64,000 nucleotides of DNA from Lysobacter daejeonensis GH1-9 (lineage in GTDB: Bacteria > Pseudomonadota > Gammaproteobacteria > Xanthomonadales > Xanthomonadaceae), in NCBI RefSeq assembly GCF_000768355.1, contig NZ_AVPU01000013.1:26642-90641 (forward strand), written 5' to 3'. Position 1 is the first letter of the stretch. Every line of letters starts with the position of its first letter. Position numbers and translations under genes: made by a program. The notes below the pieces were generated by a model. It had not been told where the DNA came from. It was given only the letters and a program-made list of their open reading frames with translations, and did not search any database. Below are positions 19,767 to 28,952 of the stretch, piece after piece.

Positions 19767-20042
19767 CTACTTGAGGTAGGAGCGCACCAGGCCGGCGAGC
19801 TCGGTAACGCGCTCGGCGCGCTCGCGGTCGGAACCGGCAGGCTCGCTGAAGCCTTCGCGGATATGCGCTTCCATCACCTCCGACATCAGGCCGTTGACCG
19901 CACCGCGCACCGCGGCGATCTGCTGCAGCACGGGCGCGCAGTCGGCCCCCGCCTCCAGCGCACGCTCCAGCGCCTCCAGTTGGCCTTTGATGCGGCGCAC
20001 ACGGGTCAACACCCGTTTTTTCTCTTGGGGGGAATGGGGCAT
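19767..20042 (-). CDS. frmR: FrmR formaldehyde-responsive repressor (CsoR/RcnR family)
   Basis: A 91-residue all-helical tetrameric repressor. It shows the FrmR sensing set: Pro2 (MPHSP), Cys35 (AGADCAPVL) and His60 ([10 protein letters not shown]). In the E. coli protein, formaldehyde cross-links Pro2 to Cys35 and releases DNA. The DNA-facing helices read [20 protein letters not shown], as in the family. It is the first gene of the operon that makes FrmA and FghA, with its operator 24 bases upstream of its start. Discrimination from RcnR or CsoR is based on Pro2 plus the neighbouring formaldehyde genes. Confidence 0.93.
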   Translation of the reverse strand: MPHSPQEKKRVLTRVRRIKGQLEALERALEAGADCAPVLQQIAAVRGAVNGLMSEVMEAHIREGFSEPAGSDRERAERVTELAGLVRSYLK

Positions 20043-20065
20043 GGCAACTCCCGCTTACGTATTCA

Positions 20066-20082
20066 ATACTGGGGTATAGTAT
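20066..20082 (-). promoter_or_regulatory. FrmR operator overlapping the frm promoter
   Basis: ATACTGGGGTATAGTAT is a G-tract flanked by perfect ATACT/AGTAT arms, the layout of FrmR/RcnR-type sites. On the minus strand it lies inside a possible promoter, TTGATA (20085-20080) with an 18-base spacer and TACGTA (20061-20056), so repressor binding would block RNA polymerase. The promoter elements are weaker evidence than the operator. Confidence 0.75.
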
Positions 20083-20118
20083 CAAAACGACGCAACGACG
20101 CCATCGCCGCCAGCGGAC

Positions 20119-22875
20119 TCAACCCGTGTTCTGCACGCCCGCCGCAATGCCGTTGACGGTGGCCACCAGTGCGTTGAGCAGGTCGTCATCCGACCGCCCC
20201 GCCGCGCGCCAGCGCGCCAACAGCTCCACCTGCAGCAGGCTGATCGGGTCCACGTAGGGATTGCGCAACCGGATCGACTGCTGCAGTCGCTGGTCGCCAT
20301 TGAGCAACTCGGTTTCGTCCTTGATGGCCAGGACCGCCGCGCGCGCGCGCTCGAATTCCGCCGCGATACCGGGGTGGAAACGCGCGTGCAGGTCGCCCTC
20401 GGGCAGCCCCTGCGCCAGCAGCGAATAGCGCTCGAAAATGCCGGGGTCGGACTTGGCCAGCACCATCTCCATGTCGTCCACCAGCGTGCCGAAGAACGGC
20501 CAGTCGCGCGCCATCTCCGCCAGCGCCTCCCGCCCGTGGCGGGCCAGCGCCCGTTCCAGCGCGGTGCCGACGCCGTACCACGCGGTCAACCCCGCGCGGT
20601 TCTGCGACCAGGCGAACACCCACGGGATTGCCCGCAACGAACCGATGTCGCCCGTGCCCGCGCGCTTGCTGGGGCGCGAGCCGATGCGCAGCCGCTCGAT
20701 CACGTCGATGGGCGTCGCGGCACGGAAGTAAGCCGGGAACAGCGCGTCCTCGTGCACCAGCGCGCGATAGTGCGCGCGCGAGTCGCCGGCCAACTCGGCC
20801 GCGATCGCACGCCAGGCACTTTCGCGCGGCTCCGGCGGTCGCGGCCGCAACGTCGCGCGCAACACGCCACCGGTGGCCTGCTCAAGATTGCGCAGTGCCA
20901 GCGCCCGAATGCCGTACTTGCGATGGATCACCTCGCCCTGCTCGGTCAGGCGCAGGTAGCCATCCACCGAACCGCGCGGCGCGGCGATCACCGCGCGCTC
21001 GGTCTTGCCGCCGCCGCGACTGACCGAACCGCCACGCCCGTGGAAGAAGGCAATCTGGACGCCGCTGTCGCGGGCCAACTGGGTGAGGGCGATCTGCGTC
21101 TGCTGCAGCGCCCAGCGCGAGGCCACAGCCCCGCCGTCCTTGGCGCTGTCGGAATACCCCAGCATTACCAGCTGGCGGTTACCACGCGCGGCCATGTGCG
21201 ACCGGTACACCGGATCGGCAAACAACGCACGCAACGTCGCGGACGACGCATTGAGGTCGTCCACGGTCTCGAACAGCGGCGCCACGTCCAGCGGCACCTG
21301 GCCGTCCGCATCCACGCAGCCGGCCACACGGGCCAGCGCCAGCACCGCCAACGCGTCGGCGGCGGTGCGGCTCATGCTGATGATGTACGGGCCGAAGGCG
21401 CGCGCGCCGTACCGCGGGCGCAGCGCGGCCACGGTGCGGAACACCGCCAGCGTCTTGGCTGCCGGCGCGGCATCAAGGTGGGGGACGGACGGCCGCGGCG
21501 ATTCCAGCAGCGCATGCAGGCGCTGGGCACGCTCATCCGGCGTGCGCGCGTCCCAGCCAGCATCGTCGAACAACGCCGCCAACGCGGCATCGTGGGTGCC
21601 AGAGTCCTGGCGCAGGTCCAGCGTGGCCAGGTGGAAGCCGAAGCACTGCACGCGCCTGCGCACGCGCTGCACCGCATGCGCGCCGGCATGGGCGCCGCCA
21701 TGCGCGGCCAGGCTGTCGGCAATCAGGTCCAGGTCGGCGAGAAACGCCGCGGCATCCGGATAGCCTTCGCGATCCTCGTGCGTGTTGGCCCACAGCCGTT
21801 CGATCATCAGGGTGAGCAGGTTGCGGTACGGCATGTCCGCATGGCGCGGGTGCAGCTTGGCCGCTGCCGTGGGCATCAGCGCGCGGTACGCGGCCACCTG
21901 AGCGAGGACCGCATCGGACGCCGCCACGCGCGACAACGACTGGCTAAGTGTTTCAGCCAGCGCCGTCAGGTCACGGCGGTACGCGGCCAGCACCAGCGCG
22001 CGCTGGCCGGCGAGTGTCGCGGCAATCGTGCCCGCGCCCACATTCGGGTTGCCGTCCATGTCGCCGCCCACCCAGGTACCGAAGCCGAGCACAGGAGGCA
22101 GCGATGCGGCGCCGGGAAAGTGCTCGCGCAACGCCTCCTCGAACACCTCGCAGTACACGGGCACCACGCGGTACAGCACTTCGGCCAGGTAGTAACTGAC
22201 ATGCTCGAACTCATCGGTCACGCTGGGCTTCACCGGCGGCGCCTCGGCGGTCTGCCAGCTCGCGGTCAATGCCATGCGGATGCGCTCGCGATCCACGCGA
22301 CGCTCCACCGGCGTGCGGCCGCGGTCGATGTCGTCCATCAGGCAACGCACGATCAGGCGCTCCTTTTCCAGCAGTGCGCGACGCACGGCCTCGGTCGGAT
22401 GCGCGGTGAACACCGGCTCGATCCGCAGGCGCGGCAGCAGCGCCGCCACTTCCTCCACGCTGACCCCCTCGCGCGCCAGATCGCCCAGTACCGCGCGCAG
22501 GCCACCGGGTTGCGCGCCATCACCACTGCGCTCGTGGTCGCGGCGGCGGCGGATGCGGTGCACGCGCTCGGCCAGGTTCACGGCCTGGAAATACGTCGCA
22601 AAGGCACGGACGAGGTCGGCGGCGCGGAGCGTTTCGATGCCGGCCAAGGCATCGGCCAACTCCGCCACGGGCGCCTGCTGCTCGCGGCGGTGGATGGCGC
22701 TGCGGCGCAACGCTTCCACGTCGTCAAGGAAGCGCTGCCCGCACTGCTCGGCCAGGATCTCGCCGACCAGGCCGCCGAGCGATTTCACGTCCTCGCGCAG
22801 CAAGGCATCGGTGGCGGCAAACGCCACGGTGCGCAACGGTTCTTCGGCAAGGAAGGCAGCGGGGGATTGGGACAC
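20119..22875 (-). CDS. ppc: Phosphoenolpyruvate carboxylase
   Basis: A 918-residue cytoplasmic enzyme that adds bicarbonate to PEP to give oxaloacetate, replenishing the TCA cycle. Visible motifs are FTAHPTEAVRR with the catalytic His near residue 159, VGGDMDGNPNVG, the GYSDSAKDGG loop, FFHGRGGSVSRGGG, and the conserved C-terminal QNTG. I set the start at the GTG at 22875 (MSQSPAAFLAEEPLRTV) because the frame continues upstream without family resemblance and no ATG fits. No clear Shine-Dalgarno precedes it, so the start is moderately uncertain. The length is normal for bacterial PPC. It is monocistronic, ending 76 bases upstream of frmR. Confidence 0.95.
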   Translation of the reverse strand: MSQSPAAFLAEEPLRTVAFAATDALLREDVKSLGGLVGEILAEQCGQRFLDDVEALRRSAIHRREQQAPVAELADALAGIETLRAADLVRAFATYFQAVNLAERVHRIRRRRDHERSGDGAQPGGLRAVLGDLAREGVSVEEVAALLPRLRIEPVFTAHPTEAVRRALLEKERLIVRCLMDDIDRGRTPVERRVDRERIRMALTASWQTAEAPPVKPSVTDEFEHVSYYLAEVLYRVVPVYCEVFEEALREHFPGAASLPPVLGFGTWVGGDMDGNPNVGAGTIAATLAGQRALVLAAYRRDLTALAETLSQSLSRVAASDAVLAQVAAYRALMPTAAAKLHPRHADMPYRNLLTLMIERLWANTHEDREGYPDAAAFLADLDLIADSLAAHGGAHAGAHAVQRVRRRVQCFGFHLATLDLRQDSGTHDAALAALFDDAGWDARTPDERAQRLHALLESPRPSVPHLDAAPAAKTLAVFRTVAALRPRYGARAFGPYIISMSRTAADALAVLALARVAGCVDADGQVPLDVAPLFETVDDLNASSATLRALFADPVYRSHMAARGNRQLVMLGYSDSAKDGGAVASRWALQQTQIALTQLARDSGVQIAFFHGRGGSVSRGGGKTERAVIAAPRGSVDGYLRLTEQGEVIHRKYGIRALALRNLEQATGGVLRATLRPRPPEPRESAWRAIAAELAGDSRAHYRALVHEDALFPAYFRAATPIDVIERLRIGSRPSKRAGTGDIGSLRAIPWVFAWSQNRAGLTAWYGVGTALERALARHGREALAEMARDWPFFGTLVDDMEMVLAKSDPGIFERYSLLAQGLPEGDLHARFHPGIAAEFERARAAVLAIKDETELLNGDQRLQQSIRLRNPYVDPISLLQVELLARWRAAGRSDDDLLNALVATVNGIAAGVQNTG

Positions 22876-23028
22876 GGGCGGGTGGGCGCTGGGGGGGTGA
22901 CCGCATTGTGGGCCCAGCCGCGTGGCCGTGGCGCAACGGTAACGCGCGCAACTTCCGGCCTCGCCGAGCTGTCCGCCGATGCCGGCCGGCCGCGTTGGCT
23001 TCAAATGTGAACGATTGAGGCTGCCGTC

Positions 23029-24702
23029 ATGTCGGATGCATTGCTTCGGGCTGCGGGCCCGCTCGTCACCGCCGGGCTGTTCCTGACGCTGGCCGGCGGC
23101 TGCAGCTCGGCGCCGCCGCCGTCGATGGGATCGGCGGACAGCGCGCCCGTCCTGCTGGACAACATGGGCGCCGCCCACCGCGACACCGGCAGCCGGGTGG
23201 CCGCTGCGCAGCGCTACTTCGACCAAGGTCTAAGCCTGACCTACGGCTTCAACCACGAAGCGGCGGGGCGCGCGTTCGCCGAAGCCGCACGGCTCGACCC
23301 GACCTGTGCCATCTGCGTGTGGGGGCAGGCGCTGGTGTTGGGACCCAACATCAACCTGCCGATGGACCCCGCGCATGCCGCCGAGGCCACACGGCTCGCC
23401 GGCCGTGCGCAGGCGCTGGCCGCCGGGGCGAAACCCGTCGATCGCGCCCTGATCAAGGCGCTGGCGCAGCGCTATGTCCACCCCGCCCCAGCCGACCGCA
23501 AGCCGCTCGACGCGGCGTACGCCAAGGCCATGGCCGACGTGGTGCAGCGCTTTCCCGACGACGACGATGCCGCCACGCTCTACGCCGAAGCGCTGATGGA
23601 CCTGTCGCCGTGGGCGTACTGGAACCCCGACGGCAGCCCCGCCGCGCACACCCCGACACTGTTGGCGGCGTTGGAACGCGTGCTGGCGCGCAGCCCAGAC
23701 CACATCGGCGCAATCCACTACTACATCCATGCGGTGGAAGCTTCGCCCAACCCCGGGCGCGCCGAGCGCCATGCCAACCGGCTCGCGGATCTGGCTCCGG
23801 GTTCGGGTCATCTGGTGCACATGCCCGCACATACCTACATCCGCGTGGGGCGTTACCACGACGCCACGCTCACCAACCTGCGCGCCAGCAAGGCCGACCA
23901 GGCGTTCCTGGCCTTCTGCCGTGGCAGCAATGGCGTCTACCCGTTGGGTTACGTGCCGCATAACTGGCATTTCGCAGCGATGACCGCGGGCCTGCACGGC
24001 TCCAGCACCCTGGCCCTGGAGGCGGCCGACCAGACGGCCCGGCGTGCCGATCCCAAGCAACTGGAGCAACTGAGCTTCATGCAGCAGTTCATCGCCACGC
24101 CGCTGTACACGCAGGTGCGGTTCGGCCGCTGGGACGACGTGTTGGCCACCGCGCATGCGCCGGCCAACCTGCCGTATCCACGGGGCGTGTGGCACTTCGC
24201 ACGTGGGATGGCCTACGTGCGCACGCAGCGCCTGGCCGAAGCCGAGCGGGAACTGGCGGCACTGGAAGCCGTGACCCGCGAGCCGACCCTGGCCAGCACC
24301 CCGCTGTGGGGCATCAATCCCGGCGACCGCGTGCTGGCGGTGGCGGTGCCGCTGCTGCGGGGCGAACTGGCGCTCGCGCGCCACGACCAGGCCGCCGGTT
24401 TGGCCGCGCTGCGCGACGCCGTCGCCGCCGAGGACCGCCTGGCCTACAACGAGCCGGCGGACTGGCCGCTGCCGGTTCGCCCCTACCTGGGCGCGGCACT
24501 GCTCGCCGCGGGCCGTGCCGACGAAGCCAGCGCGGTGTACCGCGCCGACCTCACGAAATATCCCGAGAACGGCTGGTCACTGCGCGGCTTGGCGCAGGCG
24601 CAGCGCCGCATGGGCGACGTGGCCGCCGCCACCAACAGCGAGCGGCGGCTGGCCCAAGCGTGGCAGTGGGCGGATACCCCTCTGCCCGCGTCGCGCTTCT
24701 AG
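23029..24702 (+). CDS. TPR-repeat lipoprotein
   Basis: A 557-residue predicted lipoprotein: the N-terminal hydrophobic segment ends in a lipobox (LAGGC, Cys near residue 25). The mature part is built from helical tetratricopeptide-like repeats (FNHEAAGRAFAEAARLDPTC; RLAEAERELAALEAV; ADEASAVYRADLTKYPENGW). A central part (HYYIHAVEASPNPGRAERHA and MPAHTYIRVGRYHDA) is His-rich and conserved-looking, so the protein may do more than scaffold. No enzyme family is recognised. It is divergent from ppc, with its start about 150 bases from the ppc start. Confidence 0.75.
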   Translation: MSDALLRAAGPLVTAGLFLTLAGGCSSAPPPSMGSADSAPVLLDNMGAAHRDTGSRVAAAQRYFDQGLSLTYGFNHEAAGRAFAEAARLDPTCAICVWGQALVLGPNINLPMDPAHAAEATRLAGRAQALAAGAKPVDRALIKALAQRYVHPAPADRKPLDAAYAKAMADVVQRFPDDDDAATLYAEALMDLSPWAYWNPDGSPAAHTPTLLAALERVLARSPDHIGAIHYYIHAVEASPNPGRAERHANRLADLAPGSGHLVHMPAHTYIRVGRYHDATLTNLRASKADQAFLAFCRGSNGVYPLGYVPHNWHFAAMTAGLHGSSTLALEAADQTARRADPKQLEQLSFMQQFIATPLYTQVRFGRWDDVLATAHAPANLPYPRGVWHFARGMAYVRTQRLAEAERELAALEAVTREPTLASTPLWGINPGDRVLAVAVPLLRGELALARHDQAAGLAALRDAVAAEDRLAYNEPADWPLPVRPYLGAALLAAGRADEASAVYRADLTKYPENGWSLRGLAQAQRRMGDVAAATNSERRLAQAWQWADTPLPASRF

Positions 24703-24715
24703 TCCGCGATGTGGC

Positions 24716-25144
24716 TCAGCGGCACGCGTTCGCGTCGCGCACGCATTGCCGGTTGGTGGCGCAGTAGATGTAGCCGGCCGCGCAATCGGCCGAGCTGTTG
24801 GCCACCGTGCGGCACAGGCCACTGACCGGCTCGCAGCCGAAGCCCGCCACCGCGCAGTCGTTGCTGGCGCCGGCACTGCTGCGGCTCAGCGTCGGCGTCT
24901 CGCAATAGGCGTGGACCTGACTGCCGCCACGGCGGGTCCATTCCGCCAGTTGCTGTCCAAGGCGCGCGTTTTCGTCACGCAGCGCCTGGTTCTTCGCCCG
25001 TTCCTTCTCCCACTGCTGGCGGTAGTCGATCACGATGGTGTCGATCTTTGGCGCCGCCACCATCGGTCGGACGGGCGCCACGGTCTGTGCAACCGACGAC
25101 GCGGACAGCACCAGCAACAACAGCACCCCAAGACGCTTGACCAT
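24716..25144 (-). CDS. Small secreted Cys-rich protein with coiled-coil segment
   Basis: A 142-residue exported protein of unknown function. The start at 25144 has GGGGAG upstream and gives a signal peptide (MVKRLGVLLLLVLSASSVAQ). Then comes a helical, heptad-like segment (DYRQQWEKERAKNQALRDEN, residues about 43-70) and a C-terminal domain with nine cysteines. These are spaced as small EGF- or Dickkopf-like repeats (NDCAVAGFGCEPVSGLCRTV; CAAGYIYCATNRQCV). Disulfides are likely, so it would need periplasmic oxidoreductases. It is convergent with the TPR lipoprotein, 13 bases apart. Confidence 0.65.
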   Translation of the reverse strand: MVKRLGVLLLLVLSASSVAQTVAPVRPMVAAPKIDTIVIDYRQQWEKERAKNQALRDENARLGQQLAEWTRRGGSQVHAYCETPTLSRSSAGASNDCAVAGFGCEPVSGLCRTVANSSADCAAGYIYCATNRQCVRDANACR

Positions 25145-25210
25145 CTGCCTGCTCCCCATGGCCGCGGTGCGGCCGTGGATGCAGGATAACGGGAATCGTT
25201 GCGCGCGGAC

Positions 25211-26587
25211 TCAGTAGGCGAACGCGCGGAAGACGCGGTCGATGTCGCCCTGCCACTCGCCATGGAACAGCGCGAGCTTGCGCTCGGCCGGGGTGATGCC
25301 GGCGTCGACGAACTCCATCAGCGGCTCGAGGTAGATCGACTCGTCGGCGCCATTGCCGTTCAGGCGAGCGCGTCGGGCCAGGCCGTGCGCGGAAATCTCC
25401 AGCGCGCGGCGCGCCAGGTCCAGCACCGTGCCGCCACGGAACGGCAGCTTCAGCGCATGTTTGGGCACGCCGTCGCGCAACGCATGCAGTTCGGCCAGGC
25501 TGAAATCCTTGATCAGGTCCCAGGCTGCGTCCAGCGCGGTGTCGTCGTACAGCAGCCCCACCCAGAACGCCGGCAGGGCGCAGATGCGGTTCCATGGTCC
25601 GGAATCGGCACCGCGCATTTCAAGGTACTTCTTCAGCCGCACCTCGGGGAAGGCGGTGGTGCTGTGGTCGGCCCAGTCCTTCAGCGTCGGCAGCTGGCCC
25701 GGATAGGCCGGGAGCTTGCCGTCCATGTAGTCGCGGAACGACTGGCCGCTGGCGTCGATGTAGGTGCCGTCGCGGTAGACGAAGTACATCGGCACGTCGA
25801 GCAGGTAGTCGACGTAACGTTCGTAGCCAAAGCCGTCCTCGAACACGAAGTCGAGCAGGCCGGTACGGTCGGCATCGGTGTCGGTCCAGATGTGGGAGCG
25901 GTAGCTGAGGTAGCCGTTGGGCCGGCCCTCGGTGAACGGCGAGTCGGCGAACAGCGCGGTAGCGATGGACTGCAACGCCAGCGACACGCGGAACTTCTTC
26001 ACCATGTCGGCTTCGCTGCCGACATCGAGGTTGACCTGCACGGTGCTGGTGCGGGTCATCATGTCCAGGCCCAGCGAGCCGACCTTGGGCATGTACTCAC
26101 GCATGATCTTGTAGCGGCCCTTGGGCATCCACGGCATCTCGTCGCGGCGCCACTTGGGCTGGAAGCCCATGCCGAGGAACCCAAGCCCCATCGGCTCGGC
26201 CACCGCGCGCACTTCCTGCAGGTGGCGACTGGTCTCGCAGCAGGTCTCGTGCAGGTTGGCCAACGGCGCGCCGGACAGCTCCAGTTGTCCGGCTGGCTCC
26301 AGCGACACCGATGCGGCGTCTCGGGTCAGGGCAATGACGCGGCCGTGCTCTTCCACCGGCGCCCAGCCAAACCGGGTCAACCCCTTGAGCAGCGCCTCGA
26401 TGCCACGTTCGCCGTCGAAGGCGGGTGGACGCAGGTCGTCGGTGCGGAACCCGAACTTCTCGTGTTCGGTGCCGATCTTCCAGTCCTCGCGCGGCCGCAC
26501 GCCGCTGGCGAGGAAGTCGATGAGCTGGGCCCGGCCTTCAGCGCCGGTGCCGATGGGGACATCCTTGACCTGACTCGGACCGGACAC
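25211..26587 (-). CDS. gshA: Glutamate-cysteine ligase, plant/alphaproteobacterial type
   Basis: A 458-residue enzyme that joins glutamate and cysteine with ATP, the first step of glutathione synthesis. The GTEHEKFGF motif near residue 45, the [13 protein letters not shown] segment and the [16 protein letters not shown] stretch are typical of the type-2 (plant-like) group, which is unrelated in sequence to E. coli GshA. I chose the GTG at 26587 with GAGG upstream; an in-frame GTG at 26593 and the longer frame to 26680 are alternatives. Glutathione feeds the nearby frm pathway, but the two are not co-transcribed. Confidence 0.92.
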   Translation of the reverse strand: MSGPSQVKDVPIGTGAEGRAQLIDFLASGVRPREDWKIGTEHEKFGFRTDDLRPPAFDGERGIEALLKGLTRFGWAPVEEHGRVIALTRDAASVSLEPAGQLELSGAPLANLHETCCETSRHLQEVRAVAEPMGLGFLGMGFQPKWRRDEMPWMPKGRYKIMREYMPKVGSLGLDMMTRTSTVQVNLDVGSEADMVKKFRVSLALQSIATALFADSPFTEGRPNGYLSYRSHIWTDTDADRTGLLDFVFEDGFGYERYVDYLLDVPMYFVYRDGTYIDASGQSFRDYMDGKLPAYPGQLPTLKDWADHSTTAFPEVRLKKYLEMRGADSGPWNRICALPAFWVGLLYDDTALDAAWDLIKDFSLAELHALRDGVPKHALKLPFRGGTVLDLARRALEISAHGLARRARLNGNGADESIYLEPLMEFVDAGITPAERKLALFHGEWQGDIDRVFRAFAY

Positions 26588-26761
26588 GGGCACCTCACTG
26601 GGGGACGGGTCAGGCGATATGCGGCCATCGCCGGCGATCGCAAGACCCCAGCAGTTTAGCGGCGCGCGCGGCCCGGACAACCGCAGCCGTGAAACGCTCT
26701 GGTGCGCCGCCGCGTGGATTGGTCGCCTGGCGTGCCCCGCGACCGACCTGCGTCGTTGGCG

Positions 26762-26977
26762 TTACTCCGCGCGTCCGGAGTATGCGTGGTACGTCGGACC
26801 TGCGAAGTGTTTCGTGCGGTTGAGATACACCCGGCGCAGGCACGCGACATCGTCCTCGCAGGCATTGCGCAACGGGTTGGCCGCGCGATGGCCCGCGGCA
26901 GGCTTGGCTACAACCAATGGCGTGACGGCGACGATTACGGGCAAACGACTTCGCCGGTCAGCGCACGACCAGGCGCA
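26762..26977 (-). pseudogene. Remnant of a second LprI-like C-terminal tail
   Basis: Directly after the stop of the LprI-like gene, the same frame stays open for about 70 codons. Its end reads NACEDDVACLRRVYLNRTKH and finishes AYSGRAE. The upstream protein ends SRRCAKVSCLRKAYDDRFKI and finishes AYSEYAE. The two tails align in Cys spacing and in their last residues, so this is a partial duplication. The only starts are a TTG at 26944 or the very short ATG frame at 26979. It is probably a decaying copy, but a small peptide cannot be excluded. The rest of the 26588-26761 gap shows nothing. Confidence 0.55.
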
Positions 26978-27922
26978 TTACTCGGCGTACTCCGAGTAGG
27001 CGTGCGCGCCCTCGAATATCTTGAACCGGTCGTCGTACGCCTTGCGCAGACAACTCACCTTGGCGCAACGGCGGCTCATCTCCGTCAACCAGCGCTGGTG
27101 GATGGCGCGTTCCGCCGCCGGCTGCTTGGAAAACGCCAGCAGGTTGTGGAGCGTGCCGGCCATGCGGCGGTCCATCTCAGTCAGCTCCGGCGTGGAACAG
27201 ACCAGTTGCTCCGCGGTGTTCTGCGGATGGTCGCAGTCGAAGCGGGGCACCAGCATCAGGCCTTCGCGCGTTTTCACCGGCCAGTCATAGGCCGGAGCAT
27301 TGTTGCCGGTCATGGCGCGGTCAGCCGCGGCTGCGGCTGCGATCTCATCCTCCGTGGCTTCGGTCGCGTCAACCTCGCCGTCCGGCGCCTCGCCCAATTC
27401 CGAATCCGCGTCCGCGCCGCCATCCCCCTTGTCGATGGCGGGTAGCGATCCCGGCACGCCGGCGTTAAGGGGTGCAGACGCCAGCTGCGCAAGATGGCGC
27501 CGGTCGTCGTCGGAGACCTCGCGGATGAACCGCAGCGTGTCCTCGCTCCCGCCGTGGTCCGTAAGCACCAGGTGGAAGTCGCCCCGAGCATGGTCGGCGC
27601 GCTTGCGCAGGGTCCACACCACGTCGCGCCCGTCAACCGGCATCCGCAGGTTCACGGTCTGCTGCTGGAGATCGACGGAACCGACGCGGACGGGTACTCC
27701 CTCGTCACCGACAAACATGTCGAACCTGTCGCCATCACGCAGCAGGTAAAGCAGCGCACCCAGGCGCTCGCTGCGCCAGACCCCGCTGACGTCGTCCAGC
27801 AATGCCTCGTCTGGCGTGGCCGTGCCTGCAACGGGGGCTGCGGCATCCGTCCCGATCGGACCCGACTGCTTGCACCCCACGCACAACAACAGGGCAAGCG
27901 ACAGCCAGAACATTCGCGGCAT
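26978..27922 (-). CDS. LprI-like lipoprotein (possible lysozyme inhibitor)
   Basis: A 314-residue lipoprotein: MPRMFWLSLALLLCVGC ends in a lipobox with Cys17. Residues 45-150 form a beta-rich domain of unknown type (LLDDVSGVWRSERLGALLYL). An acidic Ala/Glu/Asp linker follows (residues about 170-210). The C-terminal part (FDCDHPQNTAEQLVCSTPEL, MDRRMAGTL, RWLTEMSRRCAKVSCLRKAY) has the paired cysteines and helical pattern of LprI/DUF1311 proteins, some of which inhibit lysozyme. It would sit in the envelope. It is followed by a degraded copy of its own tail. Confidence 0.75.
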   Translation of the reverse strand: MPRMFWLSLALLLCVGCKQSGPIGTDAAAPVAGTATPDEALLDDVSGVWRSERLGALLYLLRDGDRFDMFVGDEGVPVRVGSVDLQQQTVNLRMPVDGRDVVWTLRKRADHARGDFHLVLTDHGGSEDTLRFIREVSDDDRRHLAQLASAPLNAGVPGSLPAIDKGDGGADADSELGEAPDGEVDATEATEDEIAAAAAADRAMTGNNAPAYDWPVKTREGLMLVPRFDCDHPQNTAEQLVCSTPELTEMDRRMAGTLHNLLAFSKQPAAERAIHQRWLTEMSRRCAKVSCLRKAYDDRFKIFEGAHAYSEYAE

Positions 27923-28028
27923 GCATCCTCCTTGATCGCATTGGGAATCCGTCCACTGGCGTGGGCCAATGGCGGTGCGGCAGCCCGTGCCGCCGGTCGT
28001 CGATCCTACACGGCATCCTGTTGCAGGA

Positions 28029-28634
28029 TCACATCTCCAGCCAACCGCCGATCACCGCGCGCGCATCGTCCACGCCCAGCTTGGACTCACCGGAAAACAC
28101 CTGCAGGCTGACGCTGTCGGCGAACTGCGACGACAACTCCTTGCGCACGGCGGCCAGCGATTGCATCTGCTGGTTGCGGCTGAGCTTGTCCGCCTTGGTC
28201 AGCAGCGCGTGCGCCGGCAGGCCGCGACGCACCGCATAGCCCAGCATCTGCAGGTCGTAGTCCTTGAGCGGGTGGCGGATGTCCATCACCACCACCAGGC
28301 CGCGAAGCGCCTGGCGCGTCTCGAAGTACTGCTGGATGAACGCCTGCCAGTGGGCCTGCAAGTCCTTGGGCACCTTGGCGTAGCCATAACCGGGCAGGTC
28401 GACGAGGTAGCGGTCGGTGGTCGGCGGGATGTCGAAGAACACCAGTTGCTGGGTGCGTCCCGGTGTCTTGGACACGCGGGCCAGCGCGTTCTGGTTGCAG
28501 ATCGCGTTGAGCGCAGTGGATTTGCCCGCGTTGGAGCGGCCCGCAAAGGCCACCTCGAAGCCGCCATCGGGCGGCAACTGGCGCGGGTTATGGGCGGCCA
28601 ACAAGTATTTGGCGCGGGCAAGGGGATTCGACAT
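28029..28634 (-). CDS. engB: Ribosome biogenesis GTPase YihA/EngB
   Basis: A 201-residue essential GTPase that helps assemble the large ribosomal subunit. All G motifs are visible: G1 GRSNAGKST (usually GRSNVGKS), G3 DLPGYG, G4 TKADK and G5 FSGESK. TPGRTQQLVFF matches the switch region. The ATG at 28634 starts the family's N-terminus (MSNPLARAKYLLAAHNPRQL); the frame continues 77 codons upstream with no homology. It is divergent from the cytochrome c4-like gene. Confidence 0.95.
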   Translation of the reverse strand: MSNPLARAKYLLAAHNPRQLPPDGGFEVAFAGRSNAGKSTALNAICNQNALARVSKTPGRTQQLVFFDIPPTTDRYLVDLPGYGYAKVPKDLQAHWQAFIQQYFETRQALRGLVVVMDIRHPLKDYDLQMLGYAVRRGLPAHALLTKADKLSRNQQMQSLAAVRKELSSQFADSVSLQVFSGESKLGVDDARAVIGGWLEM

Positions 28635-28654
28635 CCGCGTAGGATCGCACGGCC

Positions 28655-28680
28655 CGCGGGGTTCCGGTCGAAACCCCGCG
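28655..28680. repeat. Hairpin in engB leader / divergent region
   Basis: CGCGGGGTT (28655-28663) pairs with AACCCCGCG (28672-28680), a perfect 9-bp stem with an 8-base loop, 21 bases upstream of engB. It may shape the engB leader. The rest of the 318-base divergent region carries the promoter described next and nothing else I can name. Confidence 0.4.
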
Positions 28681-28850
28681 CTTGCGTATGGTTTGGCCCC
28701 ACTCCCCTCTTCCCGCAGCCCCGGGGACACCCCTCGCATGGTGGTGACCGCCGGCCGTCGCACCTCGGCGGCTGCCGGACCGCGGGGCGACACCTTGGGT
28801 GCAAACGCAACCGAAACGAGCCGCGGTTCCCGGCTTCGGCGGACGGCGCG

Positions 28851-28879
28851 TTGACCCCATCGCACCCGCCGACGATAAT
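28851..28879 (+). promoter_or_regulatory. Sigma-70 promoter of cytochrome c4-like gene
   Basis: TTGACC (28851-28856) and GATAAT (28874-28879) are separated by exactly 17 bases, one mismatch each from consensus. Transcription would start near 28886, leaving a leader of about 67 bases. Confidence 0.75.
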
Positions 28880-28952
28880 TCCGCGGTTCCGGCGCCGCTT
28901 GCGGTGCTGCCCGTTTGCCTGCCTACACATCAGATTTTCCGGAGCCCAGCCA

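Noticed and set aside
20374..23010. An 878-codon plus-strand frame opposite ppc
   Set aside because: ppc is unmistakable on the minus strand; the plus-strand frame shows no domain or ribosome site.
26656..26865. A short minus-strand frame downstream of the LprI remnant
   Set aside because: No similarity, wrong composition, and it overlaps the remnant whose tail does align with the neighbouring gene.
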